NCBI GenBank assembly: GCA_024233135.1
Contig: JACKPZ010000016.1
Location: 1 to 64,000 of the forward strand
Direction of reading: 5' to 3'
Origin: Akkermansiaceae bacterium
Lineage (GTDB): Bacteria; Verrucomicrobiota; Verrucomicrobiia; Verrucomicrobiales; Akkermansiaceae
DNA length: 64,000 bases
Shown piece by piece: positions 36,201 through 45,000 of this stretch. The notes beneath the pieces were generated by a model. That model ran no database searches, was not told the origin of the DNA, and was given only the letters and a program-made list of their open reading frames with translations. Each line of letters starts with the position of its first letter. Position 1 is the first letter of the stretch. The translations under genes and the position numbers were made by a program.

Positions 36201-39200
36201 TCGTGGTGTTGGAAAGCTGGGTGAGGATCCCGTTTCCGAGATTGGCGTTCACCGTGCCGCCGTTGAGATCGTAGGTGGCGGCGGTGAGCGTGCCGCTGCC
36301 ATTCAGCATGCCGCCGTTGAGAGTGAAACTGCCGACGGTGTCGTCGAACGTGACAAGGTCGAGGATCGCGTTTCCAACGGTGACCGCGGCGCTGTCCGCC
36401 AAACGGTCGGATGCACCGAGGGTGAGGGTGCCGCCGTTCACGTTGACGGTTCCGGCAGCCGAGCTTCCGTTGAGCAGGGTGCTGTTGGTCAGCTGGGTGA
36501 GGATGCCGGTCCCAAGATTGGCGTTCACGGTGCCACCGTTCAGATCGTAGGTGGCGGCGGTGAGGGTGCCGCTGCCGTTGAGCATGCCGCCGTTGAGAGT
36601 GAAGGTGCCGACCGTGTCGTTGAAAGCGCCGATGTCGAGGGTGGCGGAGGCGATCGCGAGGTCCGCGGTGTCGAGCAGTCGGTCCGAGGCACCCAGGGTG
36701 AGGGTGCCGCCGTTGATGTTTACGGTGGCAGCGGAGGATGTGCCGTTGAGAAGTGTGGAGTTCCCGATCTGGGTGAGGATGCCCGCGCCGAGATTCGCGT
36801 TCACCGTGCCGCCGTTCAGGTCGTAGGTGGCGGCGGTGAGTGTGCCGCTGCCGTTGAGGGTGCCGCCGTTGAGCGCAAAGCTTCCGACCGTGTCGTCGAA
36901 GGTGACCAAGTCGAGGGTCGCGTTTCCAACGGTGACCGCCGCGTTGTCGGCTAGGCGGTTTGATGCGCCGAGCGCGAGTGTGCCGCCGTTCACGTTGACG
37001 GTGGCGGCGGATGACGTGCCGTTCAGGGTCGTGGTGTTGGAAAGCTGGCTGAGGATGCCCGCGCCGAGGTTGGCGTTCACCGTGCCGCCATTCAGATCGT
37101 AGGTGGCGGCGCTGAGGGTGCCGCTGCCATCGAGCGTGCCTCCGTTGAGAGTGAAACTTCCGACCGTTTCATCGAAACCGCCGATGTTCAGAATCGCGGA
37201 GCCCAAGGTGACCGCCGCGTTGTCCGCGAGGCGCTCGGAAGCACCGAGTGTTAGATTTCCTCCGGTGATGTTGACCGTGGCGGCGGACGAAGCGCCGTTG
37301 AGCGTGGTGGTGTTGGAAAGCTGGTTGAGGATGCCCGCGCCGAGCTTGGCGTTCACCGTGCCGCCGTTCAGATCGTAGGTGGCGGCGCTGAGGGTGCCGG
37401 TGCCGTTGAGCGATCCGCCGTTGAGCGCGAACGATCCGACCGTGTCGCTGAAACCGACGATGTCGAGGATCGCCGATCCGACGGTGACGGCGGCGCTGTC
37501 GGAGAACCTGTCGGACGCGCCGAGCGTGAGGGTGCCGCTGTTGACGTTCACCACAGATGCCGCGGACGTGCCGTTGAGCAGCGTGGCGTTTCCGATCTGA
37601 TTCAGGATGCCTGCGCCGAGGTTGGCATTCACCGTGCCGCCGTTCAGATCGTAGGTGGCGGCGGTGAGCGTGCCACTGCCGTCAAGCGTGCCGGAGTTGA
37701 GTGTGAAACTGCCGACGGTGTCGCTGAAGATACCGAGGTTGAGGATGGCGGAGTTCACCGTGACGGCCGCGTTGTCCGCCAATCGATCGGAGGCACCGAG
37801 CGTGAGGGTGCCGCCGTTCACGTTGACCACCGATGCGGCGGATGTGCCGTTGAGCAACGTGGTGTTTCCGATCTGATTGACGGTGCCGCTGCCGAGATTG
37901 GCGTTCACCGTGCCGCCGTTGAGCGCATAGGTGGAGGCGGTGAGCGTGCCGCTGCCGTTGAGGGTTCCCGAGTTGAGCAGGAACGAACCGACGGTGTCGT
38001 TGAACGTGCCGAGATCCAGCGTGCCGGAGTTCACCGTGACCGCGGCGCTGTCGAACAGGCGGTTCGACGAGCCGAGCGTGAGAGTGCCGCCGTTCACGTT
38101 TACGAGCGATGCCGCCGAAGTCCCGTTGAGCAACGTGGAGTTCGTGAGTTGGTTGAGGGTGCCGGTGCCGAGGTTGGCGTTCACCGTGCCGCCGTTGAGG
38201 TCATAGGTGGAGGCGGTGAGCGTGCCGCTGCCGTTGAGCGAGCCGCCATTGAGGGTGAAACTTCCGACCGTGTCGTTGAACGAGCCGATGTTGAGGATCG
38301 CGGAGTTCACCGCGACGGCCGCGCTATCGGACAAACGGTTGGATGCGCCGAGCGTGAGCGTGCCGCCGTTCACCTGCACCACCGATGCGCCCGACGTGCC
38401 GTTGAGCAACGTGGTGTTTCCGATCTGGCGGAGCGTGCCGGTTCCGAGGTTGGCGTTCACCGTTCCGCCGTTGAGATCATAGGTGTTGGCGGTGAGGGTG
38501 CCGCTGCCGTTGAGCAGGCCGCCGTTCAGCGTGAAGCTGCCGACCGTGTCGTTGGATGCGCCGAGGTTGAGCGTGCCGGTGCTGGCGACGGTGACCGCCG
38601 CCGAGTCGGCGAGCCGGTTGGAAGCGCCTAGAGTGAGCGTGCCGCCGTTGATATTCACCGTTTCCGCGGCCGACGTTCCGTTGAGCAAGGTGGTGCCGGT
38701 GAGTTGGCTGAGGATGCCGGCGCCGAGATTTCCATTCAAGGTGCCGCCATTGAGGTTGTAGGTGGCGGCGGTGAGCGTGCCGCTGCCGTTGAGCGTTCCG
38801 TCGTTGAGCGTGAAGCTGCCGACGATGTCGTTGAATGCCCCGAGGTTGAGGATGCCGGTGCCGGAAACGGTCACGGCCGCGCTGTCGGACAAGCGGTCGG
38901 ACGCACCGAGCGCGAGCGTGCCGCCGTTGATGTTCACCGTGGCCGCGCCGGAGGTGCCGCCAAGGATGGTGGTGTTGACAATCTGCGTCAGGACGCCGGC
39001 GCCGAGGTTGGCGTTGATGGCGCCGCCGCTGAGGTTGTAGGTCGCGGCGGTGAGCGTGCCGGTGCCGTCGAGCGTGCCGGTGTTGATCGCGAAGGTGCCG
39101 ACCGTGTCGTTGAAACCGGCGAGGTTCAGGCTGCCGCCCGCGATTTTCACAGCCGCGGAGTTATGGAGTCGGTCGGAGGCCCCGAGGGTGAGCGAGCCGC

Positions 39201-41124
39201 CGTTGATGTTGACGTCGACCGAGGCGGAGGTTCCGTTGAGGAGCGTGGTGTTTCCGGTCTGCGTGAGGATGCCGGCGCCAAGATTCGCGTTCACCGTGCC
39301 GCCGTTGAGCGTGTAGCTGGTGGCGGTGAGCGTGCCGGTGCCGTTGAGGTTTCCGGAGTTCAGCGAGAAGGTGCCGACGGTGTCGTTGAACGCGCCGAGG
39401 TTGAGCGTGCCGGTGTTGAGCGTCAGGGCGGCGGAATCGAGCAGGCGGTTCGACGCGCCGAGTTCGAGGGTGCCGCCGTTGACGTTCACGGTCGCGGAGG
39501 CCGAGCTGCCGTTGAGAATCGTCGTATTGCCGATCTGCGTCAGGGTGCCGGCGCCGAGATTGGCGTTCACAGTCCCGCCGTTGAGCGTGTAGCTGGATGC
39601 GGTGAGCGTGCCGGTGCCGTCGAGGATGCCGGTGTTGATCGCGAATGTCCCCACGGTGTCGCTGAAGCCGACGAGGTTGAGCCGGCCGCTGTTGATCGCG
39701 ACCGCGGCCGAGTCCGAAAGACGGTTCGACGAACCGAGTGCGAGCGTGCCACCGTTCACGTTCACCGCGGACGCGGCGGACGTGCCGTTCAGGAAAGTGG
39801 TGGTCGTGCCGATCTGGTTGAGCGTGCCGGTGCCGAGGTTGGCGTTCACGTTGCCACCGTTCAGGTTGTAGGTGGTGGCGGTGAGCGTGCCGGTGCCCGC
39901 GAGGATGGCGGCGCCGTTCTGGTTGTAGGTGCCGACGGTGTTGTTGAAGGCTCCGAGGTTGAAGGTCGCGCCGGATTGCAGCGTGAGATCACCCGCGACG
40001 ATCTGGTTGTTGGCCGACAGCGCGACCGTGCCCTGTTGGAACTCGGCGGATGTCGCCGTGATCGTGGCGCCGGGCGCGAGCGACGCGGTGCCGTTCGTGT
40101 TCCAGATGAAACTCCCGGCCGTGTTCGCGCCGGTGATGGTCGTGCCGCTCAACAGGCTGAACGACGCGTTTCCGGTGGCGTTGAAATGCAGCGATCCCAA
40201 CGAGGCGGTGCCCGCGCCGCCGCCGAGGTTGATGGAGGTGGCGTTGAGGTCGGCGGCACCGGTGACGGTCACGGGGCCCGAGTTCGTGAGCGCGCCGCCC
40301 GAGTTCACGGTGAGCGTGGTGGCGTTGACCGTGCCGAGGTCGGTGTCGCCCAGTTCGGTGAGGGAAACCGTGGTGCCTGTTAGGCCGACCGTGCCGAAGT
40401 TGTTCCCGGCGTTCGTCAGCGTGATGTTGTTCGCCCCCGCGTCGAACTCGGCGAGGCCGGTCACGTTGACGGCACCCGTCTGGGTGATCGCGCCGCTGGA
40501 TGTAAGATCGAGCGATCCGGCGTTCACTCCGGCGAGACTGGTGGAGCTGGCCTCGCGGATGGTGACCGCGTTTCCGGTGAGGCTCAGCGATCCGAAGTTG
40601 TTCTCCGGTCCGGCCAGCGTGATGTCGGACGTGCCCGCATCGAAGGTGGCGAGGCCGTCGGCGCGGAGGATGTGCGCGTTGTCCTGGGTGATGCCCGCCG
40701 TGGCTTGGACGGAGATGGATCCCGTGAACTCGACCACGCCGTTGAGCGCCACGCCGCCGTTGTCCGCGACGAGAGAGAGGCCGCCGCCGAAGAAATTCGA
40801 GAGATTCGCGCTGACGTTGATGCCGTCATGCGCCTGGACGACGAGTGTGTTCGCATTCGTCCACGTGACCGGGCTGATGATGTTGATGCCCGCTCCGCCC
40901 GGTCCGGAGTTGGTGACCGTCACGGTGGGATTCGTGGCGAGCGCGTTGACCACCGAGGTTTCGGAAACCACGGCGTCGAGGGCGTAATTGAGCGGGGAGA
41001 AAACGGGCGAACCGGTGACGTTCGTTTCCGTCCCACCGATGGTCAGCAGGCCCGCGGCTTGGACGTAGGGCGCCCCCATGCAAAGGTAGATCGCGGAGGT
41101 CAGGAATCGGTGGGATGCTTTCAT
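30217..41124 (-). CDS. Giant repeat autotransporter (type V secretion)
   Basis: A 3,635-aa surface protein in one uninterrupted frame. The start at 41124 gives a signal peptide ending AAGLL (MKASHRFLTSAIYLCMGAPYVQA). Residues about 25-400 are an irregular beta-helix passenger start with ITLAGPENNFGSLSL-type units. Residues about 400-3,080 are about 29 tandem copies of a 92-93-residue autotransporter-type beta-strand repeat (GTLTLGASxRLADSAAVTV, DTVGSFTLNGG, GSGTLTAATYDLNGGTVNANLG). After a Lys-rich degenerate last repeat and a linker, the last about 300 residues form an autotransporter beta-barrel ending in Phe (IGASLSF), the signal for outer-membrane assembly. It probably displays a very long stalk, for adhesion or matrix. 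It is the last gene of a minus-strand operon. Confidence 0.92.
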   Translation of the reverse strand: MKASHRFLTSAIYLCMGAPYVQAAGLLTIGGTETNVTGSPVFSPLNYALDAVVSETSVVNALATNPTVTVTNSGPGGAGINIISPVTWTNANTLVVQAHDGINVSANLSNFFGGGLSLVADNGGVALNGVVEFTGSISVQATAGITQDNAHILRADGLATFDAGTSDITLAGPENNFGSLSLTGNAVTIREASSTSLAGVNAGSLDLTSSGAITQTGAVNVTGLAEFDAGANNITLTNAGNNFGTVGLTGTTVSLTELGDTDLGTVNATTLTVNSGGALTNSGPVTVTGAADLNATSINLGGGAGTASLGSLHFNATGNASFSLLSGTTITGANTAGSFIWNTNGTASLAPGATITATSAEFQQGTVALSANNQIVAGDLTLQSGATFNLGAFNNTVGTYNQNGAAILAGTGTLTATTYNLNGGNVNANLGTGTLNQIGTTTTFLNGTSAASAVNVNGGTLALGSSNRLSDSAAVAINSGRLNLVGFSDTVGTFAINTGILDGTGTLTASSYTLNGGTVNANLGAGTLTQIGNTTILNGSSASATVNVNGGTLELGASNRLLDSAALTLNTGTLNLGAFNDTVGTFSLNSGNLNGTGTLTATSYTLNGGTVNANLGAGILTQTGNTTLLNGTSASVDVNINGGSLTLGASDRLHNSAAVKIAGGSLNLAGFNDTVGTFAINTGTLDGTGTLTAATYNLSGGAINANLGAGVLTQIVNTTILGGTSGAATVNINGGTLALGASDRLSDSAAVTVSGTGILNLGAFNDIVGSFTLNDGTLNGSGTLTAATYNLNGGTLNGNLGAGILSQLTGTTLLNGTSAAETVNINGGTLTLGASNRLADSAAVTVASTGTLNLGASNDTVGSFTLNGGLLNGSGTLTANTYDLNGGTVNANLGTGTLRQIGNTTLLNGTSGASVVQVNGGTLTLGASNRLSDSAAVAVNSAILNIGSFNDTVGSFTLNGGSLNGSGTLTASTYDLNGGTVNANLGTGTLNQLTNSTLLNGTSAASLVNVNGGTLTLGSSNRLFDSAAVTVNSGTLDLGTFNDTVGSFLLNSGTLNGSGTLTASTYALNGGTVNANLGSGTVNQIGNTTLLNGTSAASVVNVNGGTLTLGASDRLADNAAVTVNSAILNLGIFSDTVGSFTLNSGTLDGSGTLTAATYDLNGGTVNANLGAGILNQIGNATLLNGTSAASVVNVNSGTLTLGASDRFSDSAAVTVGSAILDIVGFSDTVGSFALNGGSLNGTGTLSAATYDLNGGTVNAKLGAGILNQLSNTTTLNGASSAATVNITGGNLTLGASERLADNAAVTLGSAILNIGGFDETVGSFTLNGGTLDGSGTLSAATYDLNGGTVNANLGAGILSQLSNTTTLNGTSSAATVNVNGGTLALGASNRLADNAAVTVGNATLDLVTFDDTVGSFALNGGTLNGSGTLTAATYDLNGGTVNANLGAGILTQIGNSTLLNGTSSAATVNINGGTLTLGASDRLLDTADLAIASATLDIGAFNDTVGTFTLNGGMLNGSGTLTAATYDLNGGTVNANLGTGILTQLTNSTLLNGSSAAGTVNVNGGTLTLGASDRLADSAAVTVGNAILDLVTFDDTVGSFTLNGGMLNGSGTLTAATYDLNGGTVNANLGNGILTQLSNTTTLNGTSSAATVNVSGGTLTLGASDRLADSAAVTVGNAILDLVTFNDTVGSFTLNGGMLNGSGTLTAATYDLNGGTVNASLGAGILTQLSNNTLLNGTSSAATVDINGGTLTLGASHRLSDSAAVTVNSAILDLVTFDDTVGSFALNGGTLDGTGTLTAATYGLNGGTVNANLGTGVLTQIGNTTLLNGSSAAGTVDINGGTLTLGASSRLADSAAVTVNSAILDLTTFSDTVGSFALNGGMLNGSGTLTAATYGLNGGTVNANLGTGVLTQIGNTTLLNGTSAAGTVDVNGGTLTLGASNRLSDSAAVTVNSAILDIATFSDTVGSFTLNGGTLGGSGTLTAATYGLNGGTVNANLGTGALTQIGNTTILNGTSSAGTVDVNGGTLVLGASNRLADTAAVSIAAAGTLDLGAFSDTVGSFSLNGGILNGSGTLTATTYALNGGTVNANLGTGALTQIGNTTTLNGSSAASTVDVNGGTLALGASNRLADTAAVTIASAGTLDLGAFSDTVGSFTLNGGMLNGSGTLTAATYTLNGGTVNANLGTGILTQLANTTLLNGSSSASTVNIIGGTLALGASDRLANGAAVTVTAATLDLGAFSDTVGTFTLNSGTLDGSGTLTASTYSLNGGTVNANLGTGTLTQLANTTTLNGTSGAAIVNVNGGTLVLGASDRLADTAALTIGSATLDIGGFSDTVGSFTLNGGTLDGSGTLTASTYSLNGGTLNANLGTGTLTQLANTTTLNGTSAAGTVNIQGGTLALGASHRLSDTADVTVNSGTLDIGAFDDAVGSFTLVNGILAGTGNLTATTYNLSGSTVHTDLGSGTLNQIANNTLLLGSSAATSVNINGGTLTLGASERLLDTADLVVNAGTFDLTTFHETVGSFRLNGGMLNGSGTLTAATYTLNGGTVNANLGDGILTHIGNSTLLNGTSSASSLDITGGTLTLGASDRLSDTADLMVGPGTLNLGAFSDTVGTFTLNGGTLDGTGTLIASTYDLNGGLVKANLGAGTLNQLSNTTTLQGTSGALDVNILGGTLALGGSDRLANNATVTVESAGTLDVRVSSDVVENLILNGGTINGSGTLTATIYNLAGGTVNAKLGTGTLNQLSGTTLLNGTSAAHEVNITGGTLALGASARLSVGSAVTLGAGTLDLGAFSDTVGSFTLAGGTLAGTGTLSAASYSLYGGDIHANLGTGTLTQVSGTTNLNGSSAATRVNVNGGTLALGASNRLADSADLRIAGGTLSLGTFSDSVGSFLLDGGILDGSGTLTATTYKLLGGTVNANLGTGSLFQTASNTLLNGKSAADYVNVFGGTLTLGSSNLLSDSSILRVGTGTLDLGAFDDKVNTLRLNKGTIVGTGALTASTYRLNGGTIEADLGKGTLKQLGGRTLFTGSSAARRVKITDGTLDLGKTGLLADKAKVFVSGTAKLDAGAADDVVASYIQEDRGKLTGKGELTVDKFAKLTGGKVSGSLTGPIAVQGDVKVTGDLAGSLKVNRGTLTLNGDADANTSVKRGASLFGTGTIDGNLKNFGNLAVNAKGKDLTVTGGLLNKGTITLSLKNKKTFESIKAGSVKFGGNLVVVNTGSGLKAGQEVRLFKAGSYAKHFKSLVAVGFKNTVAFDEETGKLVGLGKGESSENSKLLTALPADSTKSATASTKKSLRIAKMPVAAEAATDGARPLKALAAMPVAKAAKVASPGDYRGVADYTEQALRSHVLAATEQAPVARAGDTQGFATTSYHTSGVDASANGAGYEIDSVSVTAGVIHDFGSGIMLGGLFGFDDGDVRGDLVDSDSSGFAFGAFGSYLLDESSQTTLSASATYGVYDHDTTRQSAGGRFTADGVGSDAFELSLGVSTVAWEKDGFRVTPGATFRYIHGGVDSFRETGPGAALAVQSQDIDSPLLDLGVDFDYVVRPGFTLAGHLGYMFDLNGSGESVTASGTAAGATPFSVGVPGIDNDAFILGAGAFYDINDSLRVGITYRGEFRSSDSDSYHSVGIGASLSF
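31880..39900. repeat. About 29 tandem 276/279-bp coding repeats
   Basis: Counting the conserved GTLxLGASxRL segment in the translated protein gives 29 copies with a period of 276 bp, and 279 bp where one extra residue (pattern S-A-G-T-L instead of S-A-x-L) is inserted, as in the units near 33.2, 34.9, 35.1, 38.8 and 39.0 kb. All units keep the reading frame. The copies in the middle are most alike; the last (about 31.9-32.1 kb) is Lys-rich and diverged. There is no CRISPR-type spacing. Confidence 0.95.
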
Positions 41125-41134
41125 GAAGGGTGTG

Positions 41135-42076
41135 TCAGGGTGAGGTTGCGAGTTGGGACCGGCTCGCTTCCGGGGCCAAGGGACTGGCGGGATATCGGGA
41201 CTGGATGAGAGAGTGGAATTCCGCTTCCGCGGCCTCGCGGAGACGATTGCGCTCGGCCTGCTCGAGCTCGCCGGAAACGCTTTCGAAGGAGCGGACGAAG
41301 GCGGGCTGGACGGCCATGCAGCGCACGAGGAACACGCCTTCCGGGCGGGTGATCACGTCGCTGACGTCACCGGGTTTCTCTAACGAAAACGCGATCTCCG
41401 CGGCGGCCTTGCCCAACGGATCGGCACCGCCCTCGCGCCCGAACCAGCCGAGGACGCCGTTGGAGAAACGGGACGCCGCATGTTCGGAATGATCCACACT
41501 GAGGACCGAGAATCCCTGCGCGGGATTCTTCACCAGATCGTTGTTCGCGAGAAACCACTCGCGCGCCTTGGCGAGCGTCTCCCCGTATTTCGCCGCCCGT
41601 TCCGGGTCCCCGCCGGGATCCAGCCACAGCACGGCGACCTGGCGCTTTTCCTCCGAGCGGAACTCGCCGTTTCGTTCCTGATAGATCTCGCGCAGCCGTG
41701 CTTCGGGAATCTCCGCACTGGCGACGGCCCTCAGCTTCGGATCCAGCTCGGTCTCCCGCAGCCGTGCGATGAGGATGCGCGCGATCTCGGCGCGGGTGAT
41801 GGGGTCGTCCCCCATGCCGGCGTCGAGGGCGGCACGGGTCATGCGGGCGCGGTCCTCGAGTTCGTCGAGCGCCAGCCGGCGGGATGCGTCGTCCGTGCGG
41901 CCGGCGTGTTTCTCGCGGAGCTGATAGAGAACGTCTTCTTCGGTGACCGTCACCGCGCCGACACGAAGCAAGACCCCGTCGGCGGACGGGGCCGCGGCCT
42001 GCTCCTTCGTTTCCCGTTTGCAGGAAACGACGGCCAGGCCGGCGATCGCGAGGGTGGTGACGGTGGGGCGGATCAT
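41135..42076 (-). CDS. Parvulin-type peptidyl-prolyl isomerase lipoprotein
   Basis: A 313-aa protein from the ATG at 42076, whose lipobox LAVVSC places Cys19 at the anchor. It has the SurA/PpiD-like layout: a helical N-terminal chaperone part (VTVTEEDVLYQLREKHAG, ARMTRAALDAGMGDD) and a PPIC rotamase domain at about 130-260 (RQVAVLWLDPGG, NPAQGFSVLSVDHSEHA, NGVLGWFGREG, AAAEIAFSLEKPGDVSDVI). It would help fold or deliver outer-membrane and surface proteins in the periplasm. Its ATG overlaps the upstream gene's TGA (ATGA), and the giant autotransporter starts 10 bp after its stop, so a dedicated role for these surface proteins is likely. Confidence 0.88.
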   Translation of the reverse strand: MIRPTVTTLAIAGLAVVSCKRETKEQAAAPSADGVLLRVGAVTVTEEDVLYQLREKHAGRTDDASRRLALDELEDRARMTRAALDAGMGDDPITRAEIARILIARLRETELDPKLRAVASAEIPEARLREIYQERNGEFRSEEKRQVAVLWLDPGGDPERAAKYGETLAKAREWFLANNDLVKNPAQGFSVLSVDHSEHAASRFSNGVLGWFGREGGADPLGKAAAEIAFSLEKPGDVSDVITRPEGVFLVRCMAVQPAFVRSFESVSGELEQAERNRLREAAEAEFHSLIQSRYPASPLAPEASRSQLATSP

Positions 42077-45000
42077 GGGTTGTTGTTGCGGATCACCGCG
42101 CTGCCGCTGCCGCGCTGGAATTCCCACATGAGAAGGTGGCTGCCGCCGAGGGTTTGTTGGACGGCGACGGCCGGGCCGCTCGTCTCCGCCTGCTTCACGC
42201 CATCGATGTAGAACGCGAAGTGGTCGCCCGGACCGGCGCCGCGGATCTCCATTTCAAAGTCGAGCACCGTTCCGTCGCCCGCCTCGGCAACGATGCGGCT
42301 GGAGCTTCCGGTCGTGCCGCCCGCGCTGGTGAGCGCGCCGGTGGATGCCTCCGGTTTCCACACCGCGTCTCCGCTGATGCCGAAGCGGTCGGTGCCGGCG
42401 AGATCGATGATGCTGGTCGTGGCGAGCTCGCCGGGCACCAGCTTGAAGCCCATCCGATAGAAACGCTTGTCCTGACCGGTCGGAAGCGGTTCGCCCACCA
42501 ACTTGCGGCCGGTCGGATCGTCCGCCTCGGTGAACGCGGCGCTGTCGTCGGCCCAGCCGTCGAGCGTCGAGGTGGCCTCCACGGTCCAGCGGACGTCGGC
42601 GGCGTTCATCGGGCTGTGCGTCAGGATTTCCGGACGCCCCTCCGCGATGCGGAACGAAATGTGGTGGCCGCCCAGCAGGTCAGGCGAGTCGAGTCCGAAC
42701 GCGTAGGCCTGGAGGTATTTGGAAACCTGTTCGCGCGACATGCTCGATAGATCCGCCAAGCTGTTCAGCGCGCCTTCGGAGGCCGCCTGCAGCCAGCGGT
42801 CGAATCCCGCGCCATCCGCTCCGGCGGTGGTGGTGGCCGCGTAGAGCAGCGCCTCGTTCGGATTTCCGATCTGATAGTCGCCGCCGGGCGCGAGTTGGAA
42901 CAGGACCACTTTCGGGCCGCCTGTGAGACCGGAGGAAATCGGAGTGATGGCGACCTCGGCGGATTCCACGCCGTCGGCGAGGGTGATCGAGTCCGGCACG
43001 TCCGCGATGTGGACGCCTTCCTCGGCGGTTCCGCCGAGCGAGAGATCCACGGTCAGAGCGCCGGTGGCATCGCCATCGCGATGGATGCGGACGAGCGCCG
43101 CCTGCGAAGTCGAGGAAACGGCGTTCGGCGTGACGACCTCCAGCCAGACCATCGGCAGATCGCTGACGTTCACTTCGACCGCGGCACCAGCGACGCTGTA
43201 TTTGAACTGCGGCAGCACCGCGACCTGCACCGACTTGCTGCCGGTGGTGGCGAGGTCGGGCACCGGACGGACGGTCAGGGTCCTCGTGGTCACGCCTCGG
43301 GCGAAACGGATCACCGAGCGGTGCGCCTCGTTTTCCACGGCGCCGTCGATGGTGAATTTCCCGCCGAGCGCGTCTTCGAAAAACCCGAGCGGCACGTCGA
43401 GCTCGGCGGCGGTTCCCGCGCCGCTGCGGGTGACGACGATCTGGAACGGTGCGTCCGGCGAGGCCGGGGCTCCGCCAGCCAGCGCAACCTGGATGGTGGA
43501 GGGAATGCCGAGCCCGCCCATGCGGATGCGGCCTTCAACGATGAGCTGGATGAGTTGGTTGCTGCCGACCACCTTGTTTTCCAAGGTGATCTCCTGGGTC
43601 ACGCCGCCCGGACGCTTCACGATGAGCACCGAGTCGAGCGTCGGCGTGGGCGTGGTGAAATTCGCGTCCAAGCGGACCGAGATCGACTGCCGGGCGTCAC
43701 CCGTCTGCCCCCAGAACAATGCTGATAGATCGATGATATCATGTTCCAGATCGAAGTCGGTGATGCGGTCCGCGCCGGTGTCCACGCCGCCGAAGACGAA
43801 TCGGTCCTCCCCTCCCCCGCCGGTCAGGACGTCGGCGCCGGGACCGCCCGAGAGCGTGTCGTCCAGCGGTCCGCCGCCGATGCGGTCGTCGCCGTGACCG
43901 CCGCGGATGATCTGCGGATGTCCGGAGTTCTCCGCGGACAACTCCACCGCCTTGAGGCCGGTGCTGAGGTCCCAGATGACCGAGCCACCCCACTTCGAGT
44001 CGAGGTAGTCGTGGACGTCGCGGAGTTTCTGCTCGGGCAGCGCGGTGGGGAAAACGAGCAGCTCGCGGAGTTGGCCGGACAGCGAATCCGTTAGAGGGTC
44101 CGTGCCCGAGGAAACCGCGGAGCGGCGTCCGCCGATCGTCGGCAGAACCGGCTCGATTGTTTCCGCGGCGATGTTCTCGCCGTCATACGAGAGGCCGTAG
44201 ACATTCTGGAGCAGGCCGCCCTCGCGGCGGAAGATCGAGATCGCGTCACGGCCCGAAATGTCGGCGTAGCCGCGGGCGGAAATCCCGTCCATCTGATAGA
44301 CCGGCGCGCCGGGATACGAGATCGCCTGGCTGGTGGGCGAGATCTTCAGGAAGCCGCGGTTGGTGGAGAGCACCGTCTGCGGCGCGTCCGACGAGCCGGC
44401 GGCGCGGTAGGCGGCGAGCACGGTGTGGTTGGCGCTGGAAATCGCCGCGTCCTGGAAGAACAAGTGCGCCGAGGCGGATGCGGAGAAATCCGCGGCGTGA
44501 TCGGTGACGCGCGGCTGATAGTCCGCGACCGGTTGGGACGCGTTGCGGGCGTTGCCGGAGCGATCGGGCCAGGTGCCCACCGAACTGCCGGTGAGGTCCA
44601 TGCCGTCGAGCCAGAGCGTCGAGTCGTTGCCATCGGACGTGCTCGGCGTGGTCACGCGGACGACGACCTCACCGGATGTTTCCTCGCCGCCGTCGTTCCA
44701 AGCGACCGGAAGGGCGAGTTGTTTCAGAGCGCGGTCCGTGTGGTGGATGCTGAGGCGGCCGGAGCGGATGTCGGCCAGGGTGAGACCGCGTGTTTCATCG
44801 GCTGCGAGAGGGACGCCATCGACATCAAGGGTGAAGCCCGCGGCGACACCGGTGAAGCTGAGCTGGATGTCTTCCGGGAGCGTGTCCGAATCGAGCACGT
44901 GCAGGAACACACCGGCCACGCCGGACTCCGGCACAAGGATCTCGGCGGTGGCGAGCTGCGGCTCGCGGTTGCTGACGTTGGGATCTCCGCCGCGATGGTA

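Noticed and set aside
31880..39900. CRISPR array
   Set aside because: The period is 276/279 bp with the whole unit conserved and coding; there are no short repeats with unique spacers.
30250..40383. Long plus-strand frames (up to 1,226 codons) and a series of 91-92-codon frames at 276-bp steps
   Set aside because: They mirror the tandem repeats of the autotransporter gene on the opposite strand and have no independent coding features.
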